Positions 24,378 through 33,347 of a DNA stretch of 64,000 nucleotides are shown one piece after another. Within the stretch, counting starts at the first letter, position 1. Each line of letters opens with the position of its first letter. Origin of the DNA: Telluribacter roseus (lineage in GTDB: Bacteria; Bacteroidota; Bacteroidia; Cytophagales; Spirosomataceae); NCBI RefSeq assembly GCF_017355915.2, contig NZ_JAFEUV020000016.1:1-64000 (forward strand), read 5' to 3'. The notes beneath the pieces are model-generated. The model saw only the letters and a list, made by a program, of their open reading frames with translations. It made no database searches and was not told where the DNA came from. The translations under genes were made by a program, and so were the position numbers.

Positions 24378-25592
24378 ATGACCAACAGATCCACATTTAC
24401 TAAACTAGCCTTAAGCCTTATAGCAGCGGTAGCTATTTCTTCCTGTAACCAGGATCCTGAGCCTGAACCCAATAATCTGGATGACGGAAAGGAGTTTAAG
24501 TATGTGCGTGTACTGGTTGCCGATGAGGTATCCAGCCAGCTTACCCAGCTCAATCCTTCTACGGCCACGACCAGTACAATTAACGCGAAGTACCCGCTGG
24601 CTACCCTTTACCCTACCGCCTCCGGACGCTTCTCGGCGGTCATGTATGGGACCAACAACCTGGTGGAATTCTTTGACACGGGCCTTGAATACCACGGCGA
24701 CCACGTGGATGTAAAAGGCACTCCCAAATGGGCGGCTATTACCTCCACCGGCGCCCGACCGTCTCACTTTAAGAGCAAAGGCACCGAATCGGTTATCTTC
24801 AATGACGGCGATGGTACCCTCAGCGTTGGCAACGAGGCCAACTTTCATACCGCAGGCGCTACGTTCAGTGTGATCAATGCGGGCTTGCAGCCACACCACG
24901 GAGCCATGGCTCAGTTCGACAATGGTACCTATGCCATTACCGAAGGCCTCAACCGGGTCAGGATCATTGACAAAGCCGGAAAAACGGTGCACGCCTCTAC
25001 CGTAGAAGTAGCCCGTATACACGGTAATGCCACGGATGGTACCAATGCCGTATTCGGCAGCTTTACATCGCCAGAGGCCACAGTAGGAGGAGTACTGGTT
25101 GTGAATCAAAACGGCCAACAACGCACCATTCCCAATCCGGATGGATTCGGTGCAGTTCGCCTGGGTACTGTTTACTATGCCAAAGGAGCCAACAAGTTTA
25201 TCGGATACGGCGCTACCAAAGGTGCCTACCTCATTGATATTACTGCCAATCGCATTACTCCTATTTACGAAGGTGAAGATGCTTTCCAGTGTAAGGTGGA
25301 TTATGCCGGCAAAAATTTGCTGCTGCTGACCCTGGATGGTAAGCTCAGAATATACGACCTGGCTACCGGAACCCTGAAAAAAGAAGGCTCGGTGATCAGT
25401 GCCGTAGCATCCGGCGATACGTACAAGCCTGTACTGGAGGCTACCTCTAAGTTTGCCTACATCGCAGTGCCGGCTTTGGGTGAAGTACATCAGATCAACC
25501 TGACTAACTTCAGTGAAGTAGTAAAGCATAAAGTATCGGCCAAACCCGTACGGCTTGCTCTTCTGGGCTTCGAGACAAACGAAAGCCACTAA
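24378..25592 (+). CDS. AztD-like zinc metallochaperone lipoprotein (candidate)
   Basis: This 404-residue lipoprotein (lipobox A-I-S-S-C) is predicted to be a beta-propeller in the periplasm. Its His-bearing segments resemble what I know of AztD, the periplasmic chaperone that hands zinc to an ABC transporter binding protein: 'EYHGDHVDV', 'ARPSHF', 'FNDGDGTLSV', 'LQPHHGAMAQF', and 'ARIHGNATDGTNAVFGSF' with a following 'GVLVVNQNG'. No zinc ABC transporter lies next to it here, so it would work alone or with a distant locus. The promoter carries two Fur/Zur-type palindromes, which supports metal control. The family match is from memory of motifs; a plain WD/propeller lipoprotein is the alternative. 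Confidence 0.65.
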   Translation: MTNRSTFTKLALSLIAAVAISSCNQDPEPEPNNLDDGKEFKYVRVLVADEVSSQLTQLNPSTATTSTINAKYPLATLYPTASGRFSAVMYGTNNLVEFFDTGLEYHGDHVDVKGTPKWAAITSTGARPSHFKSKGTESVIFNDGDGTLSVGNEANFHTAGATFSVINAGLQPHHGAMAQFDNGTYAITEGLNRVRIIDKAGKTVHASTVEVARIHGNATDGTNAVFGSFTSPEATVGGVLVVNQNGQQRTIPNPDGFGAVRLGTVYYAKGANKFIGYGATKGAYLIDITANRITPIYEGEDAFQCKVDYAGKNLLLLTLDGKLRIYDLATGTLKKEGSVISAVASGDTYKPVLEATSKFAYIAVPALGEVHQINLTNFSEVVKHKVSAKPVRLALLGFETNESH

Positions 25593-25612
25593 GAGGTACC
25601 ACACGCTTCATG

Positions 25613-25653
25613 AGCAGTCTGGCGGCCCGTAGTAACGTGGCCGCCGGACTGCT
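25613..25653 (+). terminator. Intrinsic terminator of the AztD-like gene
   Basis: A 15-base arm (25613-25627) pairs with 25639-25653 (AGCAGTC/GACTGCT and GGCGGCC/GGCCGCC). It is followed by TGTTTATT. Confidence 0.85.
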
Positions 25654-25871
25654 TGTTTATTAGGTTAGTTTACCAGCCAGCATCAGTGAGTTCTGCTACT
25701 CCTAGCTTATTTATTTCCTCCTAAGTACTCCTTCCTATTTTTCCACAAGCAACTGCCTTATCTGCTCAGGCACAGTTTTTAGCGAATTAGTGTAGGCGGT
25801 CAGGATGTGCTTTAAGTACCTACATCGTGGCCACATCCAGTACCTGAAAGTAGTATTTAACATGAGCACTC

Positions 25872-28490
25872 ATGAATGATAAAAAGCTTTTTCTGCTCGA
25901 CGTGATGCCCCTGCTCTACCGGGCGCACTTTGCCACCATGGGTAAGCGGTTCGGTACCACTACGGGTATCGATACCCGCACCCCGCTGGTATTCTTTAAC
26001 TATATTTTTCAGGTACTCACGGAAGAAAAGCCCGATGCCATAGTAGCCGCTCTGGACTCCAAAGCCAAAGGACGGGTAGCCGTATCCACTACCTACAAAG
26101 CCAACCGCGAGAAGATGCCGTCGGAGATCTACGAGGCCTTTCCGTACGCCTTGCAGCTGCTGGAGGCCCTGCATATACCGGTTGTGAAGAAAGAGGGCTA
26201 TGAAGCCGATGATATCATTGCGGCCATGGCCAGGGAGGGAGCCCGCAAAGGCTACACCGTGTATATAGTAAGCCCGGATAAAGACTTTGCCCAGCTCGTC
26301 ACGGACCAGATCTTCCTGTTCCGACCCGCGTACAAAGGAGCCACCATGGAAACGCTGGATGCCGCCGGGGTAAAGGATAAGTACGGTGTAGAACCCGCCC
26401 AGATAGCCGACTTTCTGGCGCTACGGGGCGATAGCGTCGATAATATCATAGGCGTCAAGGGCATTGGCGATAAGACCGCGGCTTCGCTGCTGGCGGAGTA
26501 CGGTTCGGTGGAGGAGCTGATCGAGGAGGCGGACACCATCAAGCAGGCCAAGGTCAAAGAGGCCATAAAGGAGGCCAGGGAGCAGTTGATGGAAAACAAG
26601 CACCTGGCGTATCTGTCCGGAGAGGTGGAGGTAGATATAGACTGGGAGGCGGTAGATGTGCAGGAGCCGGACGAGAGCAAGCTACTGCCCCTGCTCGACG
26701 AGCTGCAGTTTACCCGGATCAGGGAGCGGCTGGCCAGGCAGGGCTTCATCAGCTCGGCGGATGGCAGCTCTGACCAATCCCAGTCAGCTACTATACCGGT
26801 AGTACCCGTAGACCTAAGAGATGCCATTCAAAAACTGGATCAGGCCAAACAGGTAGCCGTAGGCTATCTGGAACTATATCCCAACTGCTTATTTTTGGTA
26901 GCTAATGGTAAAAATGAGGTTCTGGCGGTGCAGCTCCAGGAGCAGGACTGGCATCAGCTAGTCTCACACCTTGATGAGACCGGTACTACGGTAACAGGCT
27001 GGGAGCTGAAGCCTCTGCTGAAAAAAATCCATCAGTTGGGTATCCTACTACGAAACCCCTGGATAGACCTCTCCCTCGCAGCGTATCTGCTCGAACCGGA
27101 CGCCAAGATCGAATGGGCCTACATCCGGGACAAATACAGCGTAGCCCAGCATACCGTTGGCAAGCCCTACGCGCAGCTCAACTACCTGCCTTCCGTACCG
27201 GAAGCCTACAAAAAGATCATGAGTCGGATTGAGGAGATGGAGCTAAGCTCTTTGCTCCATACCATCGAAGCCCCCCTGCAGTCGGTCATAGTGCGGATGG
27301 AGCTGCAGGGACTGGCTTTGGATGAGCAGGCCTTACAGGATATTGACAAAGCGCTATCTGAACAACTAAAAAATCTGGAAAAGGAGCTCTACGAAATGGC
27401 CGGAAGGAAATTCAACATCGGCTCCACTTCCCAGACCGCCGAGATCCTGCAGCAGATCGCTGATCCGTCCGAGCTCAAAAAAACCAAGACCGGACAGATC
27501 TCTACCGCCGAGCCTTTCCTGGTAGACCTCGCTCCCAAGTACCCCTTCATCGCCCACTTGCTGGACTACCGGAAGCTCAGCAAGATCATCACTACCTATG
27601 TGTATGCACTACCCAAGTATGTAGATCCCCAGACCAACAGGATCCATCCTACGTTCCAGCAGGTAGTAGCCGGCACCGGCAGGCTCAGCTGTACCGACCC
27701 TAACCTGCAGAACCTGCCCATCCGAAGCGAAGCGGGTCGCGAGGTACGCAAGGCCATTGTTCCTTCGCGGCCTGACAACAGCATCGTGAGTATTGATTAT
27801 AGCCAGATCGAGCTAAGATTGCTGGCTTCCATAAGTGGAGATGAGGTGATGGTGGAGGCCTTCCGGTCTGGTAAAGATATCCATGCCACCACGGCCTGCC
27901 GGGTGTTCAAGGTGGATGAACACGAAATAACGAAGGATATGCGGAGCAAAGCCAAGGCAGTCAACTTCGGTATAGCCTACGGTATCACGCCCTGGGGACT
28001 ATCCAGTCGGCTGAAGATATCCCAGAAGGAGGCCAAGGAGCTGATTGACGCGTACTTTCAGGAGTTCACCTCTATTCAGGAGTACCTCGAGAAGTCCCTG
28101 GCCGAAACCCGCGAAAGGGGCTATACCCGCACGCGCTACGGCCGCATCCGGTATATTGAGGGCATCGACTCCCGCAACGGTACTACCCGCAAAGTAGCCG
28201 AGCGCATGGCCGTCAACGCGCCCCTGCAGGGCTTGGCAGCGGATATCATCAAGGAAGCCATGGTCAATGTCGATCGCTATATCTGTGAGCATAAGCTCAA
28301 GTCCCGACTGGTACTACAGGTACATGACGAACTGGTATTTGACGCCGCCGATGACGAACTGGATGGGTTTATTCCGGAAGTAAAAAGGATCATGGAAACC
28401 AGCGCCGAATTCAGAGTACCTCTGGAGGTGAATGTGACAGTAGGCAAAAACTGGCTGGACCAGGTAGCGTATGCACCTGCCAAAAAGTAG
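25872..28490 (+). CDS. polA: DNA polymerase I with degenerate proofreading domain
   Basis: This 872-residue protein has three parts. The 5'-nuclease domain (about 1-290) keeps its metal ligands: F-L-L-D, E-A-D-D, D-K-D and G-D-S-V-D-N. The middle domain (about 310-490) should be the 3'-5' exonuclease but lacks the D-x-E motif ('VAVGYLELYPN' stands in its place) and the later Asp motifs. The polymerase domain is intact: motif A D642-Y-S-Q-I-E, motif B (about 685-700) R-S-K-A-K-A-V-N-F-G, and motif C H818-D-E. It fills gaps and removes primers; proofreading is probably absent. The start region is also divergent (D-V-M-P-L-L-Y-R-A-H). It may be a second PolI beside a canonical one elsewhere. It is monocistronic. 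Confidence 0.93.
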   Translation: MNDKKLFLLDVMPLLYRAHFATMGKRFGTTTGIDTRTPLVFFNYIFQVLTEEKPDAIVAALDSKAKGRVAVSTTYKANREKMPSEIYEAFPYALQLLEALHIPVVKKEGYEADDIIAAMAREGARKGYTVYIVSPDKDFAQLVTDQIFLFRPAYKGATMETLDAAGVKDKYGVEPAQIADFLALRGDSVDNIIGVKGIGDKTAASLLAEYGSVEELIEEADTIKQAKVKEAIKEAREQLMENKHLAYLSGEVEVDIDWEAVDVQEPDESKLLPLLDELQFTRIRERLARQGFISSADGSSDQSQSATIPVVPVDLRDAIQKLDQAKQVAVGYLELYPNCLFLVANGKNEVLAVQLQEQDWHQLVSHLDETGTTVTGWELKPLLKKIHQLGILLRNPWIDLSLAAYLLEPDAKIEWAYIRDKYSVAQHTVGKPYAQLNYLPSVPEAYKKIMSRIEEMELSSLLHTIEAPLQSVIVRMELQGLALDEQALQDIDKALSEQLKNLEKELYEMAGRKFNIGSTSQTAEILQQIADPSELKKTKTGQISTAEPFLVDLAPKYPFIAHLLDYRKLSKIITTYVYALPKYVDPQTNRIHPTFQQVVAGTGRLSCTDPNLQNLPIRSEAGREVRKAIVPSRPDNSIVSIDYSQIELRLLASISGDEVMVEAFRSGKDIHATTACRVFKVDEHEITKDMRSKAKAVNFGIAYGITPWGLSSRLKISQKEAKELIDAYFQEFTSIQEYLEKSLAETRERGYTRTRYGRIRYIEGIDSRNGTTRKVAERMAVNAPLQGLAADIIKEAMVNVDRYICEHKLKSRLVLQVHDELVFDAADDELDGFIPEVKRIMETSAEFRVPLEVNVTVGKNWLDQVAYAPAKK

Positions 28491-28515
28491 CGGGCAATTT
28501 TCAGGTACCTAATGC

Positions 28516-28550
28516 AGCGGGGCCAGTACATAACATGTACTGGCCCCGCT
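28516..28550. terminator. Strong bidirectional terminator
   Basis: A perfect 15-bp stem (28516-28530 with 28536-28550) closes a 5-base loop between the convergent polA and glycosyltransferase genes. It is followed by CATTTATGTT on the plus strand. Confidence 0.85.
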
Positions 28551-28558
28551 CATTTATG

Positions 28559-29686
28559 TTATGCCAGATCTTTCTTTAACTGGTACTTCCGGTTGTATAT
28601 ATCTTCAAAGTGGGCGGCGTACTGGTCAATGATTCGGTCCCACCGGTAGATCTCATCAATCTTCCTCCTATTCTCTTCAATGTAGTGCTGGTACTTTTCT
28701 TCGGCCTTATCCACTGCCTGCATGTGCTGGGCTACCTCGGTGTGCGTGGTGAAGTAGAGCGCATCGTCTCCCAGTACATACCGGTTAAACGGATTGTCGT
28801 TGGCGCAGATGAGGCTGTTGGAGGCCATGGCTTCCAGCAGAGACGGATTGGTACCGCCGACGGTATGTCCGTGGAAGTACAGGTTGGAGAAGTACCGCAG
28901 GTTGTTGAGTGTACGAAGGCTGTAGATACCGCCCACAAACCGGATGTTCGGGAAGTCGGCGTACTTTTCCTTAAGGTAGATACCGTACTTGGTTTCGTGC
29001 TTACCCACTACCAGAAAAGGCTTGTCCACGCCCGACTCCGCCACGCCTTTCAGGATCACATCGATGCTGTTCTCCGGCTCCAGGCGGGCTATCAGCATGT
29101 TGTACTGGTAAGGCGTCAGATCATAGGGCTGCAGGTCAGTGTGGTCCGGGTCGTCAAACAGGTGAGCGCCGTACGGAATAAATACCGAACCGACATTGTA
29201 CTTGTCCTGCAGGTAATCCTGGATGCCGATGGAGTCAGCGATGAGGTAGTTGCTATGCTTGACGGCCAGCTTCTCGGCTTGCTTCAGAAACTGCTGCACC
29301 GGCTTAGAAAACTTGGTCCGCCGCCATTCCAGCCCGTCCATGTTGGTAGTCAGGATGTACTTATCGGGTACCAGGTTTCCCCATACCGAGCTACTGGTGT
29401 ACCCTAGCTGCAGAATGATATCATAATTGCGCTTGCGGATATCCATGATACAGTTGAAGTCATAAAAGAACTGCCCCACGGTGCCTATTTTTCCTTCCGG
29501 ATCCTGGGCATGTATGATCTTCACACCATTCCACTCATTCCCCTGGAAGGGATGCGTATGCGAGTTATAGACTGTTACTTCGTATCCTTTCTTGATCAGG
29601 CCCAGAGCCAGGTACTCCGCTGCCTGCTCAAATCCACCGTAATTATTGGGTATTCCCCTTGTTCCAATTATCGCAAGTCGTATCAT
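28559..29686 (-). CDS. Glycosyltransferase, DUF1972 plus GT4
   Basis: This 375-residue GT-B enzyme has an N-terminal DUF1972 region ('IIGTRGIPNNYGGFEQAAEY'), as in rhamnosyl- and related transferases. It is followed by a GT4 Rossmann half with 'MLIARLEPENSIDVI' and the donor-site segment 'GGTNPSLLEAMAS'. It adds a sugar from a nucleotide donor to a growing lipid-linked chain at the inner face of the inner membrane. It is the outermost gene of the exopolysaccharide locus. The sugar cannot be predicted. Confidence 0.9.
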   Translation of the reverse strand: MIRLAIIGTRGIPNNYGGFEQAAEYLALGLIKKGYEVTVYNSHTHPFQGNEWNGVKIIHAQDPEGKIGTVGQFFYDFNCIMDIRKRNYDIILQLGYTSSSVWGNLVPDKYILTTNMDGLEWRRTKFSKPVQQFLKQAEKLAVKHSNYLIADSIGIQDYLQDKYNVGSVFIPYGAHLFDDPDHTDLQPYDLTPYQYNMLIARLEPENSIDVILKGVAESGVDKPFLVVGKHETKYGIYLKEKYADFPNIRFVGGIYSLRTLNNLRYFSNLYFHGHTVGGTNPSLLEAMASNSLICANDNPFNRYVLGDDALYFTTHTEVAQHMQAVDKAEEKYQHYIEENRRKIDEIYRWDRIIDQYAAHFEDIYNRKYQLKKDLA

Positions 29687-29789
29687 ACGCTTATCAGGGT
29701 ATTCTCTTTTATAAGTATGTGTATTCTAATGTGTTTTCTACAACTATCCGGCCAGGTTCTCACCTGTTCTTCTGTGCCGGTGGCAAAAT

Positions 29790-30473
29790 CTATTCTACCT
29801 CGACCTCCTCATCCATAAACAAAGACTTCAGGGCCATGGTGGTATCTTTCAGTATTTCCAGCTGGCTCTCCTGCTCCGGGCTGGGATTACTATTACTGAG
29901 CATGTCTATTTCATTCAGTACAGTATCCACCAGAGGTACTGCCAGCATGAGCCGGTCGTTGCTCTCCTGCAGGCGGATGTTGGCCAGTCGGAGTTCAAAG
30001 TGAGCCTCTACCAGCTTGGCCAGCGACTTCAGCGACTTCAGCTTCTCTTCGGACAGCTCCCGGGGGCGGCTGTCCAATACACACAGTACTCCCAGCGGCA
30101 GCCCATCACTATCTACCAGGGGCATCCCGGCATAAAACTGTATCTTCATTTCTCCCGTGGTAAACGGGTTATCATGAAAACGCTCATCTTCGTGGGTATT
30201 AGACACGATAAACAGCTCTTCGGGCTGCAATATGGCGTGGGCACAGAAGGATAGTTCTCGCTCGAACTCTTTAAGCTTGGTACCACGGGTTGACTTATTC
30301 CACTGGCGACTCTCGTCAATCAGGCTTAGTAATGAAATAGGAGTCCCGCATATTTCAGACGCTATCTGGGTGATATCATCGTATACTCCTTCGGATACTG
30401 TATCCAGTAGCTGATATCTTCGTAGAGAATTTAACCGGGCTGATTCATTATCTGGTTTAGGGGCGGACTGCAT
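29790..30473 (-). CDS. Stand-alone GAF domain protein 1
   Basis: This 227-residue protein is one GAF domain (about 20-175) with a short coiled C-terminus. Landmarks are 'RYQLLDTVSEGVYDDITQIA', 'CGTPISLLSLID', 'LSFCAHAIL', 'DERFHDNPF', 'FYAGMPLVDSDGLPLGVLCV' and 'RELSEEKLKSLKSLAKLVE'. This GAF type usually sits in front of a histidine kinase or cyclase domain; here no output domain follows. A paralog of the same layout is at 35430-36158 within the same locus. A ligand-sensing role in control of exopolysaccharide genes is inferred. Its cysteine (F-C-A-H) is kept in both. Confidence 0.88.
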   Translation of the reverse strand: MQSAPKPDNESARLNSLRRYQLLDTVSEGVYDDITQIASEICGTPISLLSLIDESRQWNKSTRGTKLKEFERELSFCAHAILQPEELFIVSNTHEDERFHDNPFTTGEMKIQFYAGMPLVDSDGLPLGVLCVLDSRPRELSEEKLKSLKSLAKLVEAHFELRLANIRLQESNDRLMLAVPLVDTVLNEIDMLSNSNPSPEQESQLEILKDTTMALKSLFMDEEVEVE

Positions 30474-30715
30474 AGTGGTTGAGTATTGGATGTAAAGAAA
30501 AGGGAGTTTACCTCTTATGATATTAAAATTAGGTTAAAAAAATACGGACTGGGGTGACTTGAAACTATTGGGTAACAACATCTTGATCGAACAGAGCTCG
30601 GCTCCTGGGATAGGGTCATACAACCACCTGGTGAGGATTCCTCAAATATATTCGTTAACCCATAGTTTAAATTAGTTGTTTGGAAGATATATTTTGAGAA
30701 AATTTAATCACCAGG

Positions 30716-31864
30716 ATGGCCGGCACCTACATTTTCTATACGCTTTTGATGGTAGGCATGATCCTGTTGGCACTCCCTTCGGTTCAGACCGCGGACGGAA
30801 AACAAAGTGTGCTGATCACTTCTGAGCCGTACCAGTACTGGGGAGCCAACCTGATCCTGCTGGTGATCCTCTACTCGTTTATCATTGGCTGCCGGTACTA
30901 CGTCGGTATTGACTACGAGGCCTATCTTGAATGGTACCTGGAACTCCAGAAAACGGGTGTCTATCCGCGGGAGATTGAGTTTGGATACGAGTGGCTCAAC
31001 TACCTCCTCTACTACCTCCGGGCCCACTATGCCTTTCTGTTTATCATCCTGGCGTTTTTACAGATCCTGTTTTTCTTTAAATCTCTGGAAAAGTTTTCTT
31101 TTCTGATTCCCTGGTACATCTTTTTCTTTTTTACGTACCTGCTCATGTTCAGCAGTATGAACATCATGCGGCAGACACTGGCCTACTTTATCTTTTTCTA
31201 CGCCCTGAATCTGGCTATGCAGAAAAAGTACCTGCCGGCCCTTCTGTACTGCTTTCTGGGCTTTAGTTTTCACAAGAGTATCCTTATTGCCGTAGCACTG
31301 TACCCCTTCCTGGGCTTTGACTGGTTCAAGAACAAGTACGTACAGATAGCCCTGCTCCTGTTTGTGACGGCTTTTGCTTCGCAGATACTTGCCCTGGCGC
31401 TCCAGATCGTCACGCCCATCGTGTCGCTGCTGGGCTATAGCTACTACGTCGAAAACCTGGACTACATGTACGAGATCACCGAAGAAGGAGCCGTAGGTGC
31501 CGGAACGGCGCGAATCCTGTTCTTCATTCTGGACATGGCTATTGTCTGGTACAGCGACGAGCTCAAAAGCAATTTTAAAAGGGTTGACTTCTATAAGTAC
31601 TACAACATCTACTTTCTAGGCGCTTTTCTGGATCGGATCGTGTACGACAACTTCATCCTGGCGCGCACCAACGACTATCTGCTCAACTTCCGGGTACTTA
31701 TCCTGAGTTTTCTGTGCTATTACCTGTTTGGCAGCGCCACCGACCGAATACCCAAAGCCATCCTGGGAGGTGCTATCGCGGTGATGATGCTGGCCTTTTT
31801 TTACCGGGCCATCTACAACTCCGCCGCCCAGACCTCCCCCTTCAACTTCATCCTGTTTGAGTAA
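30716..31864 (+). CDS. EpsG family exopolysaccharide polymerase
   Basis: This 382-residue polytopic membrane protein has about ten hydrophobic segments. The EpsG-type hallmark is seen as 'CRYYVGIDYEAYLEWY' followed by 'EFGYEWLNYLLYYL' and 'MRQTLAYFIFFYAL'. EpsG/Wzy-like proteins join lipid-linked repeat units at the periplasmic face. It is the only polymerase candidate in the locus and so probably makes the polymer exported by the Wza/Wzc pair. It is monocistronic, convergent with the GH16 gene. Confidence 0.82.
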   Translation: MAGTYIFYTLLMVGMILLALPSVQTADGKQSVLITSEPYQYWGANLILLVILYSFIIGCRYYVGIDYEAYLEWYLELQKTGVYPREIEFGYEWLNYLLYYLRAHYAFLFIILAFLQILFFFKSLEKFSFLIPWYIFFFFTYLLMFSSMNIMRQTLAYFIFFYALNLAMQKKYLPALLYCFLGFSFHKSILIAVALYPFLGFDWFKNKYVQIALLLFVTAFASQILALALQIVTPIVSLLGYSYYVENLDYMYEITEEGAVGAGTARILFFILDMAIVWYSDELKSNFKRVDFYKYYNIYFLGAFLDRIVYDNFILARTNDYLLNFRVLILSFLCYYLFGSATDRIPKAILGGAIAVMMLAFFYRAIYNSAAQTSPFNFILFE

Positions 31865-31882
31865 GTACCTAGTATAAGTATA

Positions 31883-31922
31883 GGAGCGGAAAAAGAGCTG
31901 TTAAGTGCTCCTTCCCCGCTCC
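31883..31922. terminator. Stem-loop between convergent genes
   Basis: GGAGCGG (31883-31889) pairs with CCGCTCC (31916-31922) and encloses a second small hairpin GAGC...GCTC. It lies between the EpsG and GH16 genes. Confidence 0.6.
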
Positions 31923-31931
31923 GGTAGCAGA

Positions 31932-32942
31932 TTATTTCTTCACAAATACCTTCACCCAATCTACCTGCATCACGCCATCCGTTTCACCGATGTTGATCTG
32001 GTCGGCGGTAGGTATGGCTCCCTCTTCCCAGAAGAAGTTACCCCCCACGGCCAGGTTGAGCGTGATCTTCTCAAGCTTACCAAACAGGTTAGGTACATAC
32101 CCGCCGGATTTTACATCCACCACCTCTCCGTCCAGCATGAAGGTAAGCGCATCTTTGGTCCAGATGACTTCGTATACGTGCCAGTTGTCGGTCAGGCTGG
32201 TTGAAGTAGTCAGGTAGGTTTCCTGATCCATCACCAGGTTCTGGTCTGCCTTCCGGCCAAAGAAATAGTTGGTCTGGTAGTCGTACGGTTTGTGGCCACG
32301 AGCTTCCAGGATGTCTATTTCACCGTTGGTAGGCCACTTGTCCCCGTACGACCAGAAGGCCGGCCACATGCCGTAGCCGGATGCCAGCCTGATACGGGCT
32401 GACATCCGCACCTGCCCCTCGGTACGAGTAGGTGTAAACAGCGACTTGGATTCAATACGGGCGGAGGTAAAGTCAAAGTTAGTCGGGGTGGCATCCACAT
32501 CCTGACGGTACTTGGGGCCGGTCACTTTCTCTTTGACTGCTTTGATCACCAGCAGGTTGTTTCCGGCCTTATCGGGATCGGTCGTGATGCTCAGGTTTTG
32601 GGGATTGGCCGTGTACATCTGCAGCTCGTTGTTGAAGGCGCCCCCTACCCACACGTTCCACTTGGAGTTGGCACTGGCTGGTGTCACATCAAAATCATCC
32701 TCAAAAGCCTTGCGCCAGCCCGTAGTGAGCAGTGAGTTCTCATCCAGATCATAATCCGGGATACTGGGGACCGAAGCTGTACGCATGGCCTTACCCATGA
32801 TACGCTTTGATAACCGGAGGGACTCAACGGCCGAGTCGGCCGTATCCATTGCTGGCTCAGTGAGTGTATGACAGCCGGAGGTAAGTAGTAGAGCTGCCAG
32901 CCACACTTTTGAAACCTTTGTATTGAATAGTAGTTTTTTCAT
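31932..32942 (-). CDS. Glycoside hydrolase family 16 lipoprotein
   Basis: This 336-residue protein (from the Met at 32942; another Met lies four codons upstream) is a lipoprotein with lipobox T-S-G-C24. The GH16 catalytic motif E-I-D-I-L-E is intact (E208 nucleophile, D210, E213 acid/base) in 'NGEIDILEARG'. The family cleaves beta-1,3 or beta-1,4 links in laminarin, lichenan, agar or similar polymers with retention. Inside an exopolysaccharide locus it may trim or release the polymer, as ExoK-type enzymes do. Otherwise it is a laminarinase for feeding. It ends at a stem-loop shared with the EpsG gene. Confidence 0.92.
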   Translation of the reverse strand: MKKLLFNTKVSKVWLAALLLTSGCHTLTEPAMDTADSAVESLRLSKRIMGKAMRTASVPSIPDYDLDENSLLTTGWRKAFEDDFDVTPASANSKWNVWVGGAFNNELQMYTANPQNLSITTDPDKAGNNLLVIKAVKEKVTGPKYRQDVDATPTNFDFTSARIESKSLFTPTRTEGQVRMSARIRLASGYGMWPAFWSYGDKWPTNGEIDILEARGHKPYDYQTNYFFGRKADQNLVMDQETYLTTSTSLTDNWHVYEVIWTKDALTFMLDGEVVDVKSGGYVPNLFGKLEKITLNLAVGGNFFWEEGAIPTADQINIGETDGVMQVDWVKVFVKK

Positions 32943-32954
32943 AAAATTGCACAT

Positions 32955-33347
32955 TTAATATATCATAAGTAATCTTAATAAAATTATATCGAAAGCAGTG
33001 ACACTATTTAGTGAACGGCAACTTATGTTGCCATACGGTTACATAGGGTATTGAGTAGCGTGTTCCCCTAAGAAGAAATAAAGAAAGGGGTAGTGTGTGT
33101 GCTGGCAGGCTGGCGCAGGGCTTTCAGGCCGGAATACAGTCCGCTTTTCGGATGGGAGTAGTACCGGCAGCAAAGGCCGCCTACTACTGGTCCTCCTGCC
33201 TGAATACAAGCAAAAATCGCACCAAGGCAGCTCTCAGAGCCTTTTTTAGAACTAGTATAACTATGTAGTCAGGAGCTATAAAAAAAGACACTTCAAACAA
33301 TTCAGTTTCCCTGAAATTGTATTTACTTACATGCCTAACCTGCCAAC
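32955..33347. other. Gene-free stretch
   Basis: I see no gene in these 393 bases. They hold the divergent upstream regions of the GH16 gene and the following glycosyltransferase, a GC-rich middle (33100-33200), and 'GAGCCTTTTTT' near 33236, which may be the end of a weak terminator. Confidence 0.4.

Noticed and set aside
24411-25604. Minus-strand frame of 397 codons opposite the AztD-like gene
   Set aside because: The plus-strand frame has a lipoprotein signal, promoter, operators and terminator. The antisense frame has none and no recognisable domain.
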